A stretch of 64,000 nucleotides of DNA from Aquabacterium sp. J223 (GTDB lineage: Bacteria; Pseudomonadota; Gammaproteobacteria; Burkholderiales; Burkholderiaceae_C): NCBI RefSeq assembly GCF_024666615.1, contig NZ_CP088297.1, positions 372,001 to 436,000 on the forward strand. Direction: 5' to 3'. The notes below the pieces were generated by a model, which saw only the letters and a program-made list of their open reading frames with translations, ran no database searches and was not told the origin of the DNA. The translations under genes were made by a program, and so were the position numbers. The stretch's first letter is position 1. Every line of letters starts with the position of its first letter. Positions 12,196 through 20,752 of this stretch are shown piece after piece.

Positions 12196-12576
12196 ATGAA
12201 TCAGGAGCTGTTCGACAAAGGCCTGCAGACCCGCCGCGAGGTGCTCGGCACCGAGTACGTGGACCGGTCGCTGCGCGAGGCCGACGACTTCACCCGCCCG
12301 CTGCAGGAGTTCACCACCCAGTACGCCTGGGGTGACATCTGGAACCGGCCGGGCCTCGGCCGGCGCGAGCGCAGCTTGCTCAACCTGGCGATGCTGACGG
12401 CGCTGAACCGGCCGCACGAGCTGAAGCTGCACGTCAAGGGCGCGCTGGCCAACGGCGTGACGCTGGCGGAGATGCGCGAGGTCTTCCTGCAGAGCGCCAT
12501 CTACTGCGGCGTGCCGGCGGCAATGGACGCCTTCCGCACGGCGCGCGAGGTGCTGAAGGCCGAAGGCGCGCTGTAG
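12196..12576 (+). CDS. pcaC: 4-carboxymuconolactone decarboxylase
   Basis: A 126-residue protein of the carboxymuconolactone decarboxylase family, full length for PcaC. Landmarks are FTTQYAWGDIWNRPGL, the helix RRERSLLNLAMLTALNR and the C-terminal QSAIYCGVPAAMDAF. PcaC converts 4-carboxymuconolactone to 3-oxoadipate enol-lactone in the protocatechuate branch of the beta-ketoadipate pathway. No other pca gene is nearby, so it may be a stand-alone copy or a paralogue acting on another substrate. It is divergent from the phoD-like gene and convergent with the glycosyltransferase operon. Confidence 0.85.
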   Translation: MNQELFDKGLQTRREVLGTEYVDRSLREADDFTRPLQEFTTQYAWGDIWNRPGLGRRERSLLNLAMLTALNRPHELKLHVKGALANGVTLAEMREVFLQSAIYCGVPAAMDAFRTAREVLKAEGAL

Positions 12577-12595
12577 TCCGGCCTCCTGGCCGGTC

Positions 12596-13675
12596 TCAGC
12601 CGGGCAGGCGCCGGGCCAGCGGCTCGGGCAGCGTGAGCGTCACGCCGCGCACCCGCGCCTGCGCCGCCGCCATCGCCAGGCTCGCCCAGGCGGTGCGGCC
12701 CGGCCGGCCGCCTTCGTCGACCTGCACGGTCCAGGCCGCGTCGCCCGGCGGTGCGTGGTTGACCCATCGCAGCAGGGCCTGGTGGTCGACCACGCTCCAG
12801 TGCTGCAGCACCCGCGACAGCCGCACGCGGCCGTCCGGCGAACGCAGCATCAGCCGGCCGGCGCCGGCGTAGGCGCCCTGGCGCTCGGCCCGCAGTTCGT
12901 CCCACACCAGGCGCGCCAGCGCCAGCCCGTCGCCGGCGTAGCGCTTGACCAGGCCGGGCTCCTCGCGGATGCGCCACAGCCACTCCAGCCCGGTGCGCTG
13001 CATCCAGGGCGGCGCCCGGCGCACCGCGCCGGCGACGAAGTTCACCACCGCGCCGAGGTGGCTGACCACCGGCGGCTTGAGCCGCGGAAGGTTGTGGAGG
13101 ATCCAGGCCTGGCCCTTCTGCGCGCCGAGCGCGACGACCAGGAAGTCGGCGCCGCTGCGGTTGATGTCGTCGATCAGTTCCGGCGCGCTCATGGCCTCGA
13201 CGCTGCCGAAGCCCGGCGACGCATGGCCCACGCAGACCAGCCCGCCGCGCTCGGCGTTCAGCCGCTCGCCGGCCTGCGCCGCCACGCCGGGCGGGCCGCC
13301 GAAGAAGTACACCTTCAGCGGCGGCGTGCCGTCGGCGGGCGGCCGGCGCAGCGCCGCGAAGAGGTCCGAGCCGGCCACCCGCTGGGTGATCGGCAGGCCG
13401 AGCCGGCGCGCCAGCCAGACCAGCGGCATGCCGTCGGCCAGGCTCAAGTCGCTGCGCAGCACCGAGTCGCGGAAGGCCGGCTGCGCCGCGGCGGCGACCG
13501 CGAAGTTGACGTTCGGGGTGCTGATGAACAGCCGCTGCCGCTGCCGTGCGGCGCGGCGGACGGCCGCCATGGCGCCGGGCAGGTCGATCGGGTGGAAGGG
13601 CAGCCCGAGCAGCCACACCGGCGCCGGGAGCGCGGGCGGCGGCGCGTCGCCCATCGCGGCGGGGTCAGCGGACAT
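12596..13675 (-). CDS. WecG/TagA/CpsF family glycosyltransferase
   Basis: A 359-residue protein; the first roughly 250 residues are the WecG/TagA/CpsF fold. Motifs are FISTPNVNFAV (cf. TPNxN), SLADGMPLVWLARRLG, GSDLF, FFGGPPGV and DFLVVALGAQKGQAWI. These enzymes move a sugar (e.g. N-acetylmannosamine or glucuronic acid) onto a polyprenyl-linked acceptor at the inner face of the membrane. A C-terminal extension of about 110 residues is not part of the family and I do not recognise it. The ATG at 13675 overlaps the end of the upstream glycosyltransferase by 11 bases and has GGGAGG upstream; a second ATG at 13690 has its own GAGGG. Confidence 0.88.
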   Translation of the reverse strand: MSADPAAMGDAPPPALPAPVWLLGLPFHPIDLPGAMAAVRRAARQRQRLFISTPNVNFAVAAAAQPAFRDSVLRSDLSLADGMPLVWLARRLGLPITQRVAGSDLFAALRRPPADGTPPLKVYFFGGPPGVAAQAGERLNAERGGLVCVGHASPGFGSVEAMSAPELIDDINRSGADFLVVALGAQKGQAWILHNLPRLKPPVVSHLGAVVNFVAGAVRRAPPWMQRTGLEWLWRIREEPGLVKRYAGDGLALARLVWDELRAERQGAYAGAGRLMLRSPDGRVRLSRVLQHWSVVDHQALLRWVNHAPPGDAAWTVQVDEGGRPGRTAWASLAMAAAQARVRGVTLTLPEPLARRLPG

Positions 13676-14879
13676 CGCCCTCCCGGACATCACCCTCGCC
13701 ATCGCGCTTGGCCCGCACCCAGCCGCGCTGGCGCTTGAAGACGAAGGCGGCATACAGGGGCAGCTTCCACAGCAGGTACAGCGGCGCCCGCAGCAGTTCG
13801 CCCGGGCGCAGGCAGTCGCGGCCCACCGCCGTCCAGGCGATGGCGACGGCCGCCACCAGCGCCACGCCCGCCAGCACCGCGAGCGCGAACGGCAGGGCGC
13901 TGCCGAGCAGCGCCCACACCACCGCCCCGACGACGGCCAGCGCGCCGATGGCCAATGCCAGCAGGGCCAGCGGCGGGATCATCAGGTCCAGCGCCAGGGC
14001 CACCGCCTCCGGCCGGCCGGCGCCCAGGCCCTGCGCCAGCAGCCGCGGGCCGTGCTGCAGCAGCACGCTCAGGTGGCCGTGTTCCCAGCGGGTGCGCTGC
14101 TGCTTGGCGCTGCCCTCGGTGTCGGGGAAGCGGCTGGTGACCAGCGCGCCCGGCTCGAAGCGTGCAGCCTGTCCACGCAGGGCCAGCTGGATGCCCAGCT
14201 CCATGTCCTCGGCCAGGTGGCCGGTGGCCAGCGGGGCGGCCTCGATCACCGGCCAGGGGAAGGCCATGCCCGTGCCCATCAGGTGGCAGGGGCCGCCCCA
14301 GCGGGCATAACCGGCCGGGCGCAGCTGGTTCTTCACGCGCCAGGCGAAGGTGCCGAAGCGCAGGCGCAGGCCGGCGTCGGCCGGCGGCGGTTCCATCAGG
14401 TACAGCGCCTGGGCCGGCCGGCCGTGCCGCGCCACCGCGCGCACCAGCCGGTCGAGGGCGCCGTCGTGCAGCCGGCAGTCGGCGTCGAGGATGAGCAGCA
14501 CCTCGGGCGGGTCGGCCGCCAGCCGGCGCACGCCATGGTCCAGCGCATACCCCTTGCCGCGCAGCTCGGTGTCGAAGCGCTCGCTCACTTCGGCGCCCGC
14601 GGCGCGCGCCACCGCGGCGGTGGCGTCGCTGCAGTTGTCGGCCACCACCAGCACCCGGTCGCCGGGCTGCAGTTGGGCACGCACCGCCTGCACCGTGGCG
14701 GCGACGCCGGCAGCCTCGTTGTGGGCGGGGATCAGCACCGCGACCCAGGGCCGCGGGCCGTTCGTCGCAGGCGCCTGCGGCTTCAGGCCGCGCCCGCCGA
14801 GCACCTCGACCAGCAGCAGCGCCGCCAGCACCAGCAGCAAGGCGGCCGGCAGGCTGAGCAGGAGGATGAGCAGGGCCAT
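13665..14879 (-). CDS. Membrane-anchored family 2 glycosyltransferase
   Basis: A 404-residue processive-type GT2 enzyme. An N-terminal membrane helix is followed by the GT-A domain with VAVLIPAHNEA, the metal-binding LILDADCRL (DxD), AEDMELGIQL (catalytic ED) and QQRTRWEHG (the Q..RW motif of polysaccharide synthases). Two or three C-terminal membrane helices follow. It should polymerise or extend an exopolysaccharide repeat from a nucleotide sugar. It starts immediately after the stop of the upstream glycosyltransferase with no gap. Its last residues (GEGDVREGDVR) come from a tandemly repeated DNA stretch overlapping the next start. Confidence 0.9.
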   Translation of the reverse strand: MALLILLLSLPAALLLVLAALLLVEVLGGRGLKPQAPATNGPRPWVAVLIPAHNEAAGVAATVQAVRAQLQPGDRVLVVADNCSDATAAVARAAGAEVSERFDTELRGKGYALDHGVRRLAADPPEVLLILDADCRLHDGALDRLVRAVARHGRPAQALYLMEPPPADAGLRLRFGTFAWRVKNQLRPAGYARWGGPCHLMGTGMAFPWPVIEAAPLATGHLAEDMELGIQLALRGQAARFEPGALVTSRFPDTEGSAKQQRTRWEHGHLSVLLQHGPRLLAQGLGAGRPEAVALALDLMIPPLALLALAIGALAVVGAVVWALLGSALPFALAVLAGVALVAAVAIAWTAVGRDCLRPGELLRAPLYLLWKLPLYAAFVFKRQRGWVRAKRDGEGDVREGDVR

Positions 14880-15848
14880 CTACTTGTACTCGATGAGGCG
14901 CCGCTGGCCGTGCGTCAGCCGGCGCCACCAGTAGTTGAGCTGCCCCAGCGCCTCGGGGAACTTGCCCAGCACCAGGAACAGCGCGTGAGCCAACCCCTGG
15001 CCGCGGCGCGACAGCCGCAGCACCTGCAGCGGGTAGACGGCGAACAGCACCAGCGCCCAGGGGGACACCGCGAGCGCCAGCAGCAGGATGGCCAGCGGCA
15101 GCCACAGGCCCCAGGCCAGGCCGCTGCGCGTCTCGCGCACCCAGTGGCGCTCGGGCGGGGCGCCGTGCAGCGCGCTGCCTTCGGCGAAGGCATGGCCACC
15201 GCGCTGCGTGCGCCGCCACCACTGGCCGAAGCGCGTCATCGCGGCGTCGTGCAGCGTCATCTCGTGGTCCAGCCGCCAGACGCGCCAGCCGGCGGCGCGC
15301 AGCCGCACGCACAGCTCCGGCTCCTCGCCGGCGATCAGGTCCTCGCGGTAGCCGCCCACCGCCTGCAGGGCGGCCACCCGCATCATGGCGTCGCCGCCGC
15401 AGGCCCTGGCCTCGCCGACCGGCGTGTTCCATTCGGCATCGCACAGCCGGTTGTAGACCGAACGTTCGGGGTGACGCTCGCGCCGCCGGCCGCAGACCAC
15501 GCCGACCTCCGGCCGCTGCGCGAGGAAGGCCGTGGCCGCCGCCAGCCAGCCGTCCACCACCTCGCAGTCGCCGTCGACGAACTGCACCCGTTCGAGGCCG
15601 GGCTGCAGCGCCAGCAGCCGCGCCAGGCCGGCGTTGCGCGCGCGCGCGGCGGTGAAGGGCTGCGACAGGTCGAGGTCGACCACCTCGGCGCCCAGCCCGC
15701 GGGCCATGGCGGCCGACCCGTCGGTGGAACCGGAGTCGACGTAGACCACCCGCGCCACCTGCGGCAGCACCGACTGCAGGCAGCGCCGCAGCCGCTCGCC
15801 CTCGTTGCGGCCGATGGCGACCACGCCCAGCCCCGGATCGAGGCTCAT
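14880..15848 (-). CDS. Family 2 glycosyltransferase with C-terminal membrane segments
   Basis: A 322-residue GT2 protein. The N-terminal nucleotide-sugar domain shows VVAIGRNEGERL, YVDSGSTDGS and FVDGDCEVV (DxD). AGEEPELCVRLRAAGW supplies the acidic acceptor motif. About two hydrophobic helices follow near residue 250, ending in a basic tail. It probably adds a sugar to a lipid-linked repeat unit. It overlaps the upstream acetyltransferase by ATGA and abuts the next glycosyltransferase, so translation is coupled through the operon. Confidence 0.9.
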   Translation of the reverse strand: MSLDPGLGVVAIGRNEGERLRRCLQSVLPQVARVVYVDSGSTDGSAAMARGLGAEVVDLDLSQPFTAARARNAGLARLLALQPGLERVQFVDGDCEVVDGWLAAATAFLAQRPEVGVVCGRRRERHPERSVYNRLCDAEWNTPVGEARACGGDAMMRVAALQAVGGYREDLIAGEEPELCVRLRAAGWRVWRLDHEMTLHDAAMTRFGQWWRRTQRGGHAFAEGSALHGAPPERHWVRETRSGLAWGLWLPLAILLLALAVSPWALVLFAVYPLQVLRLSRRGQGLAHALFLVLGKFPEALGQLNYWWRRLTHGQRRLIEYK

Positions 15849-16351
15849 GCCCGCTTCCTCGGCTTGATCACCGCCGGCACGCCGACGGCGATGTGGTCGT
15901 CCGGCACGTCGGTGACCACCACGGCGTTGGCGCCGATGAGCACCCGGTCGCCGATGCGGATGTCGCCCAGCACCTTGGCGCCGGTGCCGATGTCGACGTG
16001 GTTGCCGATCACCGGCGCGCAGGGCTGGTCGACGCGGGCCAGGCCGACGACCACGCCGTTGCGGATGCGGCAGTGGTCGCCGAACTTGGCGTAGCCGCTG
16101 ATGACGATGCCGCCGAAGTGGTCGATGACGAAGCCGCGGCCCAGCTCCACCTCGCAGGGCAGCTCGATGCCGGTGAGGATCTGCACGAGCTTGTAGAGCA
16201 CCTTGTAGAGCAGCGACAGCGGCTTGCGCAGCAGCGCCGGCCGGACGCCATAGCGCCACCGGCCGAAGCGGTAGACCACCATGACCCAGAATCCCTGGGC
16301 CCCCCAGTCGCCTTGGTAGGCGCGCAGGTCCGCGCGCAGGTGCTCGAACAT
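15845..16351 (-). CDS. Serine-acetyltransferase-like hexapeptide acyltransferase
   Basis: A 168-residue left-handed beta-helix acetyltransferase related to CysE but lacking most of its N-terminal helical domain. Hexapeptide repeats run from IELPCEVELGRGFVIDHFGG to the end, with VIGNHVDIGTGAKVLGD and VLIGANAVVVTDVP. Short CysE relatives in polysaccharide operons commonly O-acetylate a sugar rather than serine, and the flanking glycosyltransferases favour that reading. It shares an ATGA overlap with the downstream GT2 gene. About 90 bases of inverted-repeat DNA separate it from the upstream glycosyltransferase. Confidence 0.85.
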   Translation of the reverse strand: MFEHLRADLRAYQGDWGAQGFWVMVVYRFGRWRYGVRPALLRKPLSLLYKVLYKLVQILTGIELPCEVELGRGFVIDHFGGIVISGYAKFGDHCRIRNGVVVGLARVDQPCAPVIGNHVDIGTGAKVLGDIRIGDRVLIGANAVVVTDVPDDHIAVGVPAVIKPRKRA

Positions 16352-16388
16352 CGCGTCGTCAGGTCAGTGCCGCCCGGCCGCCCGAAGG

Positions 16389-16425
16389 CACTGACAGCCC
16401 CCTCGGGGGGCAGCGAACGGCAGTG
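16389..16425. repeat. Nested inverted repeat between glycosyltransferase and acetyltransferase genes
   Basis: CACTG at 16389-16393 pairs with CAGTG at 16421-16425, enclosing a G/C hairpin GCCCCC (16397-16402) with GGGGGC (16406-16411). It is followed by GTGGGGGTTT. Elements of this make-up (C-run, G-run, AGCGAACGG, AGTGAGCGTGGGGG) are, from general knowledge, common between genes in Burkholderiales. It could act as a partial terminator or mRNA-stabilising hairpin inside the polysaccharide operon. Confidence 0.5.
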
Positions 16426-16442
16426 AGCGTGGGGGTTTCATG

Positions 16443-17396
16443 TCAGCGCGTGGGCTGCAGGCCGCCGCGGGTGGCGCCGACCAGCCGCATCAGCAGGCGC
16501 AGTTCGCGGCCCAGCCCCCGCAGCTCGGCCGGGCGCCACTTCAGCAGGCCCTTCAGGCCCAGCACGACCTGCCCCAGCAGCGTCAGCGACAGCAGCGCCA
16601 CCACGCCGGGCAGGCCGTGGTGCTTGCGGAAGTACAGCAGCTCGCTTTCCACCTGCAGCGCCGACAACTGGCGGCCGGCGCCGGAGATCTTGCCGACGCT
16701 CTTGGCGCTCTCGCCGCCGATGTGCACGACCGTGGTGTCAGGGCAGTACAGCACCTGCCAGCCGGCCAGCTTGGTCATGCGGCAGTGGTCCACCTCCTCG
16801 TAGTAGAGGAAGAAGCGCGCGTCGAACAGGCCCACCTGGTCGAGCACCTCCTTGCGCACGAGGTAGTAGCAGCCGGGCACCCAGTCGCATTCGCGCAGCG
16901 AGGCATGGTCCCAGTCCATGTCGTCCATCAACCGCACCGACGGGAAGAAACGGCTCAGGCCGGTGCGCTGCAGGAACAGGTTCCAGGGCGTGGGGAAGTA
17001 GCGGCAGGACGGCTGCAGCACGCCGTCGCGGCCGATCAGCCGCACGCCGACGATGCCGGCCTTGGGGTGCGCGGCCATGCAGGCCAGCGTGGCGCGCAGG
17101 GTGTTCGGCTCGACGAAGGCGTCGGTGTTGAGCAGCAGCACCAACGGCGCGCGGATCAACGGCAGCGCCTGGTTGTTGGCGCGGCCGAAGCCGACGTTGG
17201 TGTCGTTGACGATCAGCGTCGCCTCGGGGTGGCGTTCGCGCAGCACGGCCACCGAGTCGTCGCGCGACGCGTTGTCGATGACGATCACCTGCAGGGCCAG
17301 GCCCTCGGCCGCCCGGTAGAGCGTGGCGAACATCTCGTCCAGCAGGTGGGCGGTGTTGTAGTTGACGACCACGACGCTGATCTGCGGGTCTGGCAT
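16443..17396 (-). CDS. Family 2 glycosyltransferase (rhamnosyltransferase-like)
   Basis: A 317-residue GT2 enzyme of the WcaA/rhamnosyltransferase type. It opens with ISVVVVNYNTAHLL, then VIDNASRDDS, NVGFGRANNQ and LLLNTDAFVEP (the D-x-D-like metal site). YYEEVDHCRMTKLAGW is the acidic EED-type motif. A hydrophobic stretch near residue 275 may tether it to the membrane. The ATG at 17396 gives the canonical start. It is the first gene of the leftward polysaccharide block and is divergent from rep. Confidence 0.9.
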   Translation of the reverse strand: MPDPQISVVVVNYNTAHLLDEMFATLYRAAEGLALQVIVIDNASRDDSVAVLRERHPEATLIVNDTNVGFGRANNQALPLIRAPLVLLLNTDAFVEPNTLRATLACMAAHPKAGIVGVRLIGRDGVLQPSCRYFPTPWNLFLQRTGLSRFFPSVRLMDDMDWDHASLRECDWVPGCYYLVRKEVLDQVGLFDARFFLYYEEVDHCRMTKLAGWQVLYCPDTTVVHIGGESAKSVGKISGAGRQLSALQVESELLYFRKHHGLPGVVALLSLTLLGQVVLGLKGLLKWRPAELRGLGRELRLLMRLVGATRGGLQPTR

Positions 17397-17527
17397 GCGT
17401 GCTCGCTGGGGCGTGATGGCAAAAGGCAGCGCGCATTCTGCATGGCGGGGATGGCGCCGGTTCGTGCGGGCGTCACGGCCGGGCGCCACGGCGGCCGCCC
17501 CATCCGGGGGTCGGGCGGTGCGGTCGC

Positions 17528-17533
17528 TATGAT
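17528..17533 (+). promoter_or_regulatory. Candidate -10 element of rep
   Basis: TATGAT lies 20 bases before the GTG start of the helicase gene in an otherwise G/C-only region. No convincing -35 is visible at the right distance, so only the -10 is proposed. Confidence 0.3.
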
Positions 17534-17553
17534 CCGCCGCCGTTTTCGCCGCC

Positions 17554-19632
17554 GTGTCCGCCGTCCCGCCCTCCCTCAACCCTGCCCAGCTCGAGGCGGT
17601 GCACCACCTGGGCGGCCCCTGCCTGGTGCTGGCCGGCGCCGGCTCGGGCAAGACGCGCGTCATCACGCACAAGATCGCCCGGCTGCTGCAGGCCGGCTTC
17701 GCGCCGAAGCAGATCGCGGCCATCACCTTCACCAACAAGGCGGCGGCGGAGATGCGCGAGCGGGCCCGTGCGCTGGTCGGCGCCAAGGCGGCCAAGGACC
17801 TGGTGGTCAGCACCTTCCACTCGCTGGGGGTGCGGCTGCTGCGCGAGGACGGCGAGCGCCTGGGGCTGAAGCCGCAGTTCTCCATCCTCGACGCCGACGA
17901 CGTGCTCGGCGTGCTGAAGGACGCCGGCGGCACCACCGACAACGCCACCGCCCGCCGCTGGCAGTGGACGATCAGCCTGTGGAAGAACCAGGGGCTGACC
18001 AGCGACACCGCCGTCGGCCAGGCGCAGGACGCCGACCAGGTGCAGGCCGCCCGCGTGATGAAGCTGTACGAGGAACGGCTGGCCGCCTACCAGGCGGTGG
18101 ACTTCGACGACCTGCTCACCCTGCCGCTGAAGCTGCTGGCGCGCGACGAGGAGGCGCGGGTGAAGTGGCAGGACCGGCTGCGCTACGTGCTGGTCGACGA
18201 GGTGCAGGACACCAACGCCGTGCAGTACGAACTGCTCAAGCTGCTGGTCGGCCACCCCGACCCGCGCGAGGCGGACCGCTTCACCGCGGTGGGCGACGAC
18301 GACCAAAGCATCTACGGCTGGCGCGGCGCCACCATCGAGAACCTGCGCCGGCTGCCCCAGGACTACCCCGCCCTGAAGCTGATCGCGCTGGAGCAGAACT
18401 ACCGCTCCACCGGCGCCATCCTGCGGGCGGCGAACCATGTCATCGCCGCCAACCCGAAGCTCTTCGAGAAGAAGCTGTGGAGCGACTTCGGCGACGGCGA
18501 GCCGGTGCGGCTGGTCGAATGCGACGGCGAGGAACACGAGGCCGAGCGGGCGGTGGCCTTCATCCAGTCCCTTCGGGCGCAGGGCGGCGACGTCAAGTTC
18601 GGCGACTTCGCCATCCTCTACCGCGCCAACCACCTGGCCAAGGTGTTCGAGCAGGCGCTGCGCCGGGCGCAGATCCCGTACCGCGTCTCCGGCGGCCAGA
18701 GCTTCTTCGACCGCGCCGAGATCAAGGACCTGTGCGCCTGGCTGCGCCTGCTGGTGAACCAGGACGACGACCCGGCCTTCCTGCGCGCGGTGACCACGCC
18801 CAAGCGCGGCATCGGCCACCAGACGCTGGCCGGTCTGGGCGAGTTCGCCGGCAAGTGGAAGGTGAGCCTGTTCGAGGCGCTGTTCTCGCAGAGCCTGGGC
18901 ACCGCGCTCAGCGCCAAGGCGATCGGCTCGCTGCACGAGTTCGGCCGCGTCGTGAACGACCTGGCCCACCGCGCCAAGGCCACGCTCGGGGCGGAGGACG
19001 CCAAGGCGCTGCTGATGGGCTGGTTGAAGGACATCGGCTACGAGCAGCACCTCTACGACCAGGAGGACTCGGAGAAGGTGGCCGCCGCCCGCTGGTCCAA
19101 CGTGCTCGACTTCATCGACTGGGTGGCCAAGCGCTGCGGCGGCGAGATCGAGAACGACGGCGGCATGACCACGCAGGCCGAGCGCCGCAGCGTGCTGGAG
19201 GTAGCGCAGACGATCAGCGTCATCCTCAGCCTGGCCGAGCGCGGCGAGCAGCAGGACCAGGTGACGCTGTCCACCCTGCACGCGGCCAAGGGGCTGGAGT
19301 GGCCGCATGTGGTGCTGGCCGGCGTCAACGAGGGGCTGCTGCCCTTCGCCACCGACGACCAGCCGGTCACACCGGAGCGGCTGTTCGAGGAACGGCGGCT
19401 GATGTACGTCGGTATCACCCGCGCGCGCACCACCCTGGCGGTGAGCACGCTGCGCCGCCGACGCAAGGGACGCGAGATCGTCGCCGGCGTGCCGAGCCGG
19501 TTCATCGCCGAGATGAAGCTGCACGAGGGCTCGGGCAAGGAAGACCCGCGCGAACGGCTGAAGCGGCTGCGCGAGGAGATGGCGCAGAAGGCCGGGGCGA
19601 GCGCGGTGGCCGCGGCCGCGGCGAGGCGCTGA
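17554..19632 (+). CDS. rep: ATP-dependent DNA helicase Rep (UvrD/Rep family)
   Basis: A 692-residue superfamily 1A helicase. Motifs in order: GAGSGKTRV (Walker A, about residue 30), ITFTNKAA (Ia), LVDEVQDTN (II), VGDDDQSIYGWRGA (III), LEQNYRST (IV), VTLSTLHAAKGLEW (V) and RRLMYVGITRAR (VI). The motif III-IV stretch resembles E. coli Rep more than UvrD or PcrA. Rep moves 3' to 5' on DNA and helps replication forks pass protein blocks. The start is a GTG with a -10-like TATGAT 20 bases upstream. It is divergent from the polysaccharide operon. Confidence 0.93.
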   Translation: MSAVPPSLNPAQLEAVHHLGGPCLVLAGAGSGKTRVITHKIARLLQAGFAPKQIAAITFTNKAAAEMRERARALVGAKAAKDLVVSTFHSLGVRLLREDGERLGLKPQFSILDADDVLGVLKDAGGTTDNATARRWQWTISLWKNQGLTSDTAVGQAQDADQVQAARVMKLYEERLAAYQAVDFDDLLTLPLKLLARDEEARVKWQDRLRYVLVDEVQDTNAVQYELLKLLVGHPDPREADRFTAVGDDDQSIYGWRGATIENLRRLPQDYPALKLIALEQNYRSTGAILRAANHVIAANPKLFEKKLWSDFGDGEPVRLVECDGEEHEAERAVAFIQSLRAQGGDVKFGDFAILYRANHLAKVFEQALRRAQIPYRVSGGQSFFDRAEIKDLCAWLRLLVNQDDDPAFLRAVTTPKRGIGHQTLAGLGEFAGKWKVSLFEALFSQSLGTALSAKAIGSLHEFGRVVNDLAHRAKATLGAEDAKALLMGWLKDIGYEQHLYDQEDSEKVAAARWSNVLDFIDWVAKRCGGEIENDGGMTTQAERRSVLEVAQTISVILSLAERGEQQDQVTLSTLHAAKGLEWPHVVLAGVNEGLLPFATDDQPVTPERLFEERRLMYVGITRARTTLAVSTLRRRRKGREIVAGVPSRFIAEMKLHEGSGKEDPRERLKRLREEMAQKAGASAVAAAAARR

Positions 19633-19774
19633 GCGCGGCGCGGGCGCTGCAGTAGCGGCGCCTGTCAGCCACCGCCCACAGCCGGCCGCGGCGGACGTGG
19701 GACAGACAGCCGCCCGCGCAGGCGCGATGCTTCGCTGCATGGGGCCGTGGGTGCGCCCCGCCACGGAGCCCGCC

Positions 19775-19942
19775 ATGCGACTCACCGCCGTTCCCAGCGT
19801 GCTGACCCTCGTCCTCGGTCTGGCCGGCGGCACGCTGCTGGCGCAGGCACCGGCCCACGACGTCGATGCCGTGACGGACACCCCCGCCCTGCAGGGGCCG
19901 CCGCTGGCGGACACGACGCTGACGCCCTTCAGCGCCCCCTGA
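19775..19942 (+). CDS. Small exported protein, unknown
   Basis: A 55-codon ORF with a textbook signal peptide (hydrophobic LTLVLGLAGGTLLAQA followed by an AQA cleavage site). The rest is a short, acidic, Pro/Thr-rich mature part of about 30 residues. The ATG has GGAG six bases upstream. I know no family for it. It lies in the gap between rep and the UPF0149 gene, and its codon use matches its neighbours. It could be a spurious ORF, since any alanine/leucine-rich frame in such DNA can mimic a signal peptide. Confidence 0.4.
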   Translation: MRLTAVPSVLTLVLGLAGGTLLAQAPAHDVDAVTDTPALQGPPLADTTLTPFSAP

Positions 19943-20024
19943 CCTCCTGAGGGTGCCGACGGCGGCCGGCTGCAGCGGCCGCGGACAATGGGCGCATGCC
20001 CCCCCTCCGCCCCGCCGCCCGCCG

Positions 20025-20663
20025 GTGCCTGCCACCCGCCCACCGGCGCCCCGCGCCGTCAGCGCCGAGCAGGTCGAGGCCTTGCTCGATCGACTGCCCG
20101 CACCGCTGGAGCCGCTGGACGTCAGCGCCGTCGACGGTTACCTCTGCGGCGTGCTGCTGCAACCGCGGCCGGTGCCGTTCGCCCGCTGGTGGCCGGGGGT
20201 GCTGGACGCCGACGGTCGGCCCGCGCCCGCCGGGCTGGACGACCGGGCGCTGCGCGAGGCGGTGCAGGCCCGCCATGCCGCGCTGGACCGTGCCATCGGG
20301 CAGCGCGACTGGTTCGACCCCTGGGTGTTCGAGCTGGACGAAGAGGCCAGCCCCTCCGAAACCGTGTTGCCCTGGGTCGCCGGCTTCGCCGCCGCCATGG
20401 ACCGCTTCCCGGCGCTGATGGACCTCGACGCCCCCGCCCTGACCGAGCCGCTGGCGCTGCTGTACCGGCACTTCGACCCCGACGACCTGGAAGACGCGGA
20501 CGCGCTGCTGGCGGAGATCGACACGCTGGAACCACCGGCCGAGGTCGCCGACGCGGTCGAGGACATGGTGCGGGCGACGCTGCTGCTGGCCGACGTGTCC
20601 CGGCCCCGGCCGGCCGCGCCTCCCGGGCCGCGCGGGCCGAGGCGCGGGCCGCCGCGCCGCTGA
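20025..20663 (+). CDS. UPF0149 (YecA-like) family protein, start uncertain
   Basis: About 212 residues of the UPF0149/YecA family. The characteristic LEPLDVSAVDGYLCGVLLQP and RWWPGVL near the N-terminus match the paralogue at 22074-22775, but this copy lacks that protein's C-terminal SEC-C zinc motif. Function is unknown. The start is unclear: GTGs at 19953 and 20025 are in frame, while the best-looking ATG (19996) is out of frame by one base in a C7 run (19999-20005). One extra C would give a protein starting MPPPPPRRPP, so a missing base is likely. Confidence 0.8.
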   Translation: MPATRPPAPRAVSAEQVEALLDRLPAPLEPLDVSAVDGYLCGVLLQPRPVPFARWWPGVLDADGRPAPAGLDDRALREAVQARHAALDRAIGQRDWFDPWVFELDEEASPSETVLPWVAGFAAAMDRFPALMDLDAPALTEPLALLYRHFDPDDLEDADALLAEIDTLEPPAEVADAVEDMVRATLLLADVSRPRPAAPPGPRGPRRGPPRR

Positions 20664-20752
20664 GCCCGGTGCCCGCGTTTTCCGCAGGCCCGGCGGGCCG
20701 CTCGTGGCCGACACTGCGCCGGCCGGCCGCACGACGCCGGCGAGGACACGCC

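Noticed and set aside
17527-20043. 838-codon open frame on the minus strand across rep
   Set aside because: It is antisense to a complete helicase with all SF1 motifs; high G+C third positions keep the opposite frame open. Its translation is low-complexity Arg/Ala/Gly/Val with no motif.
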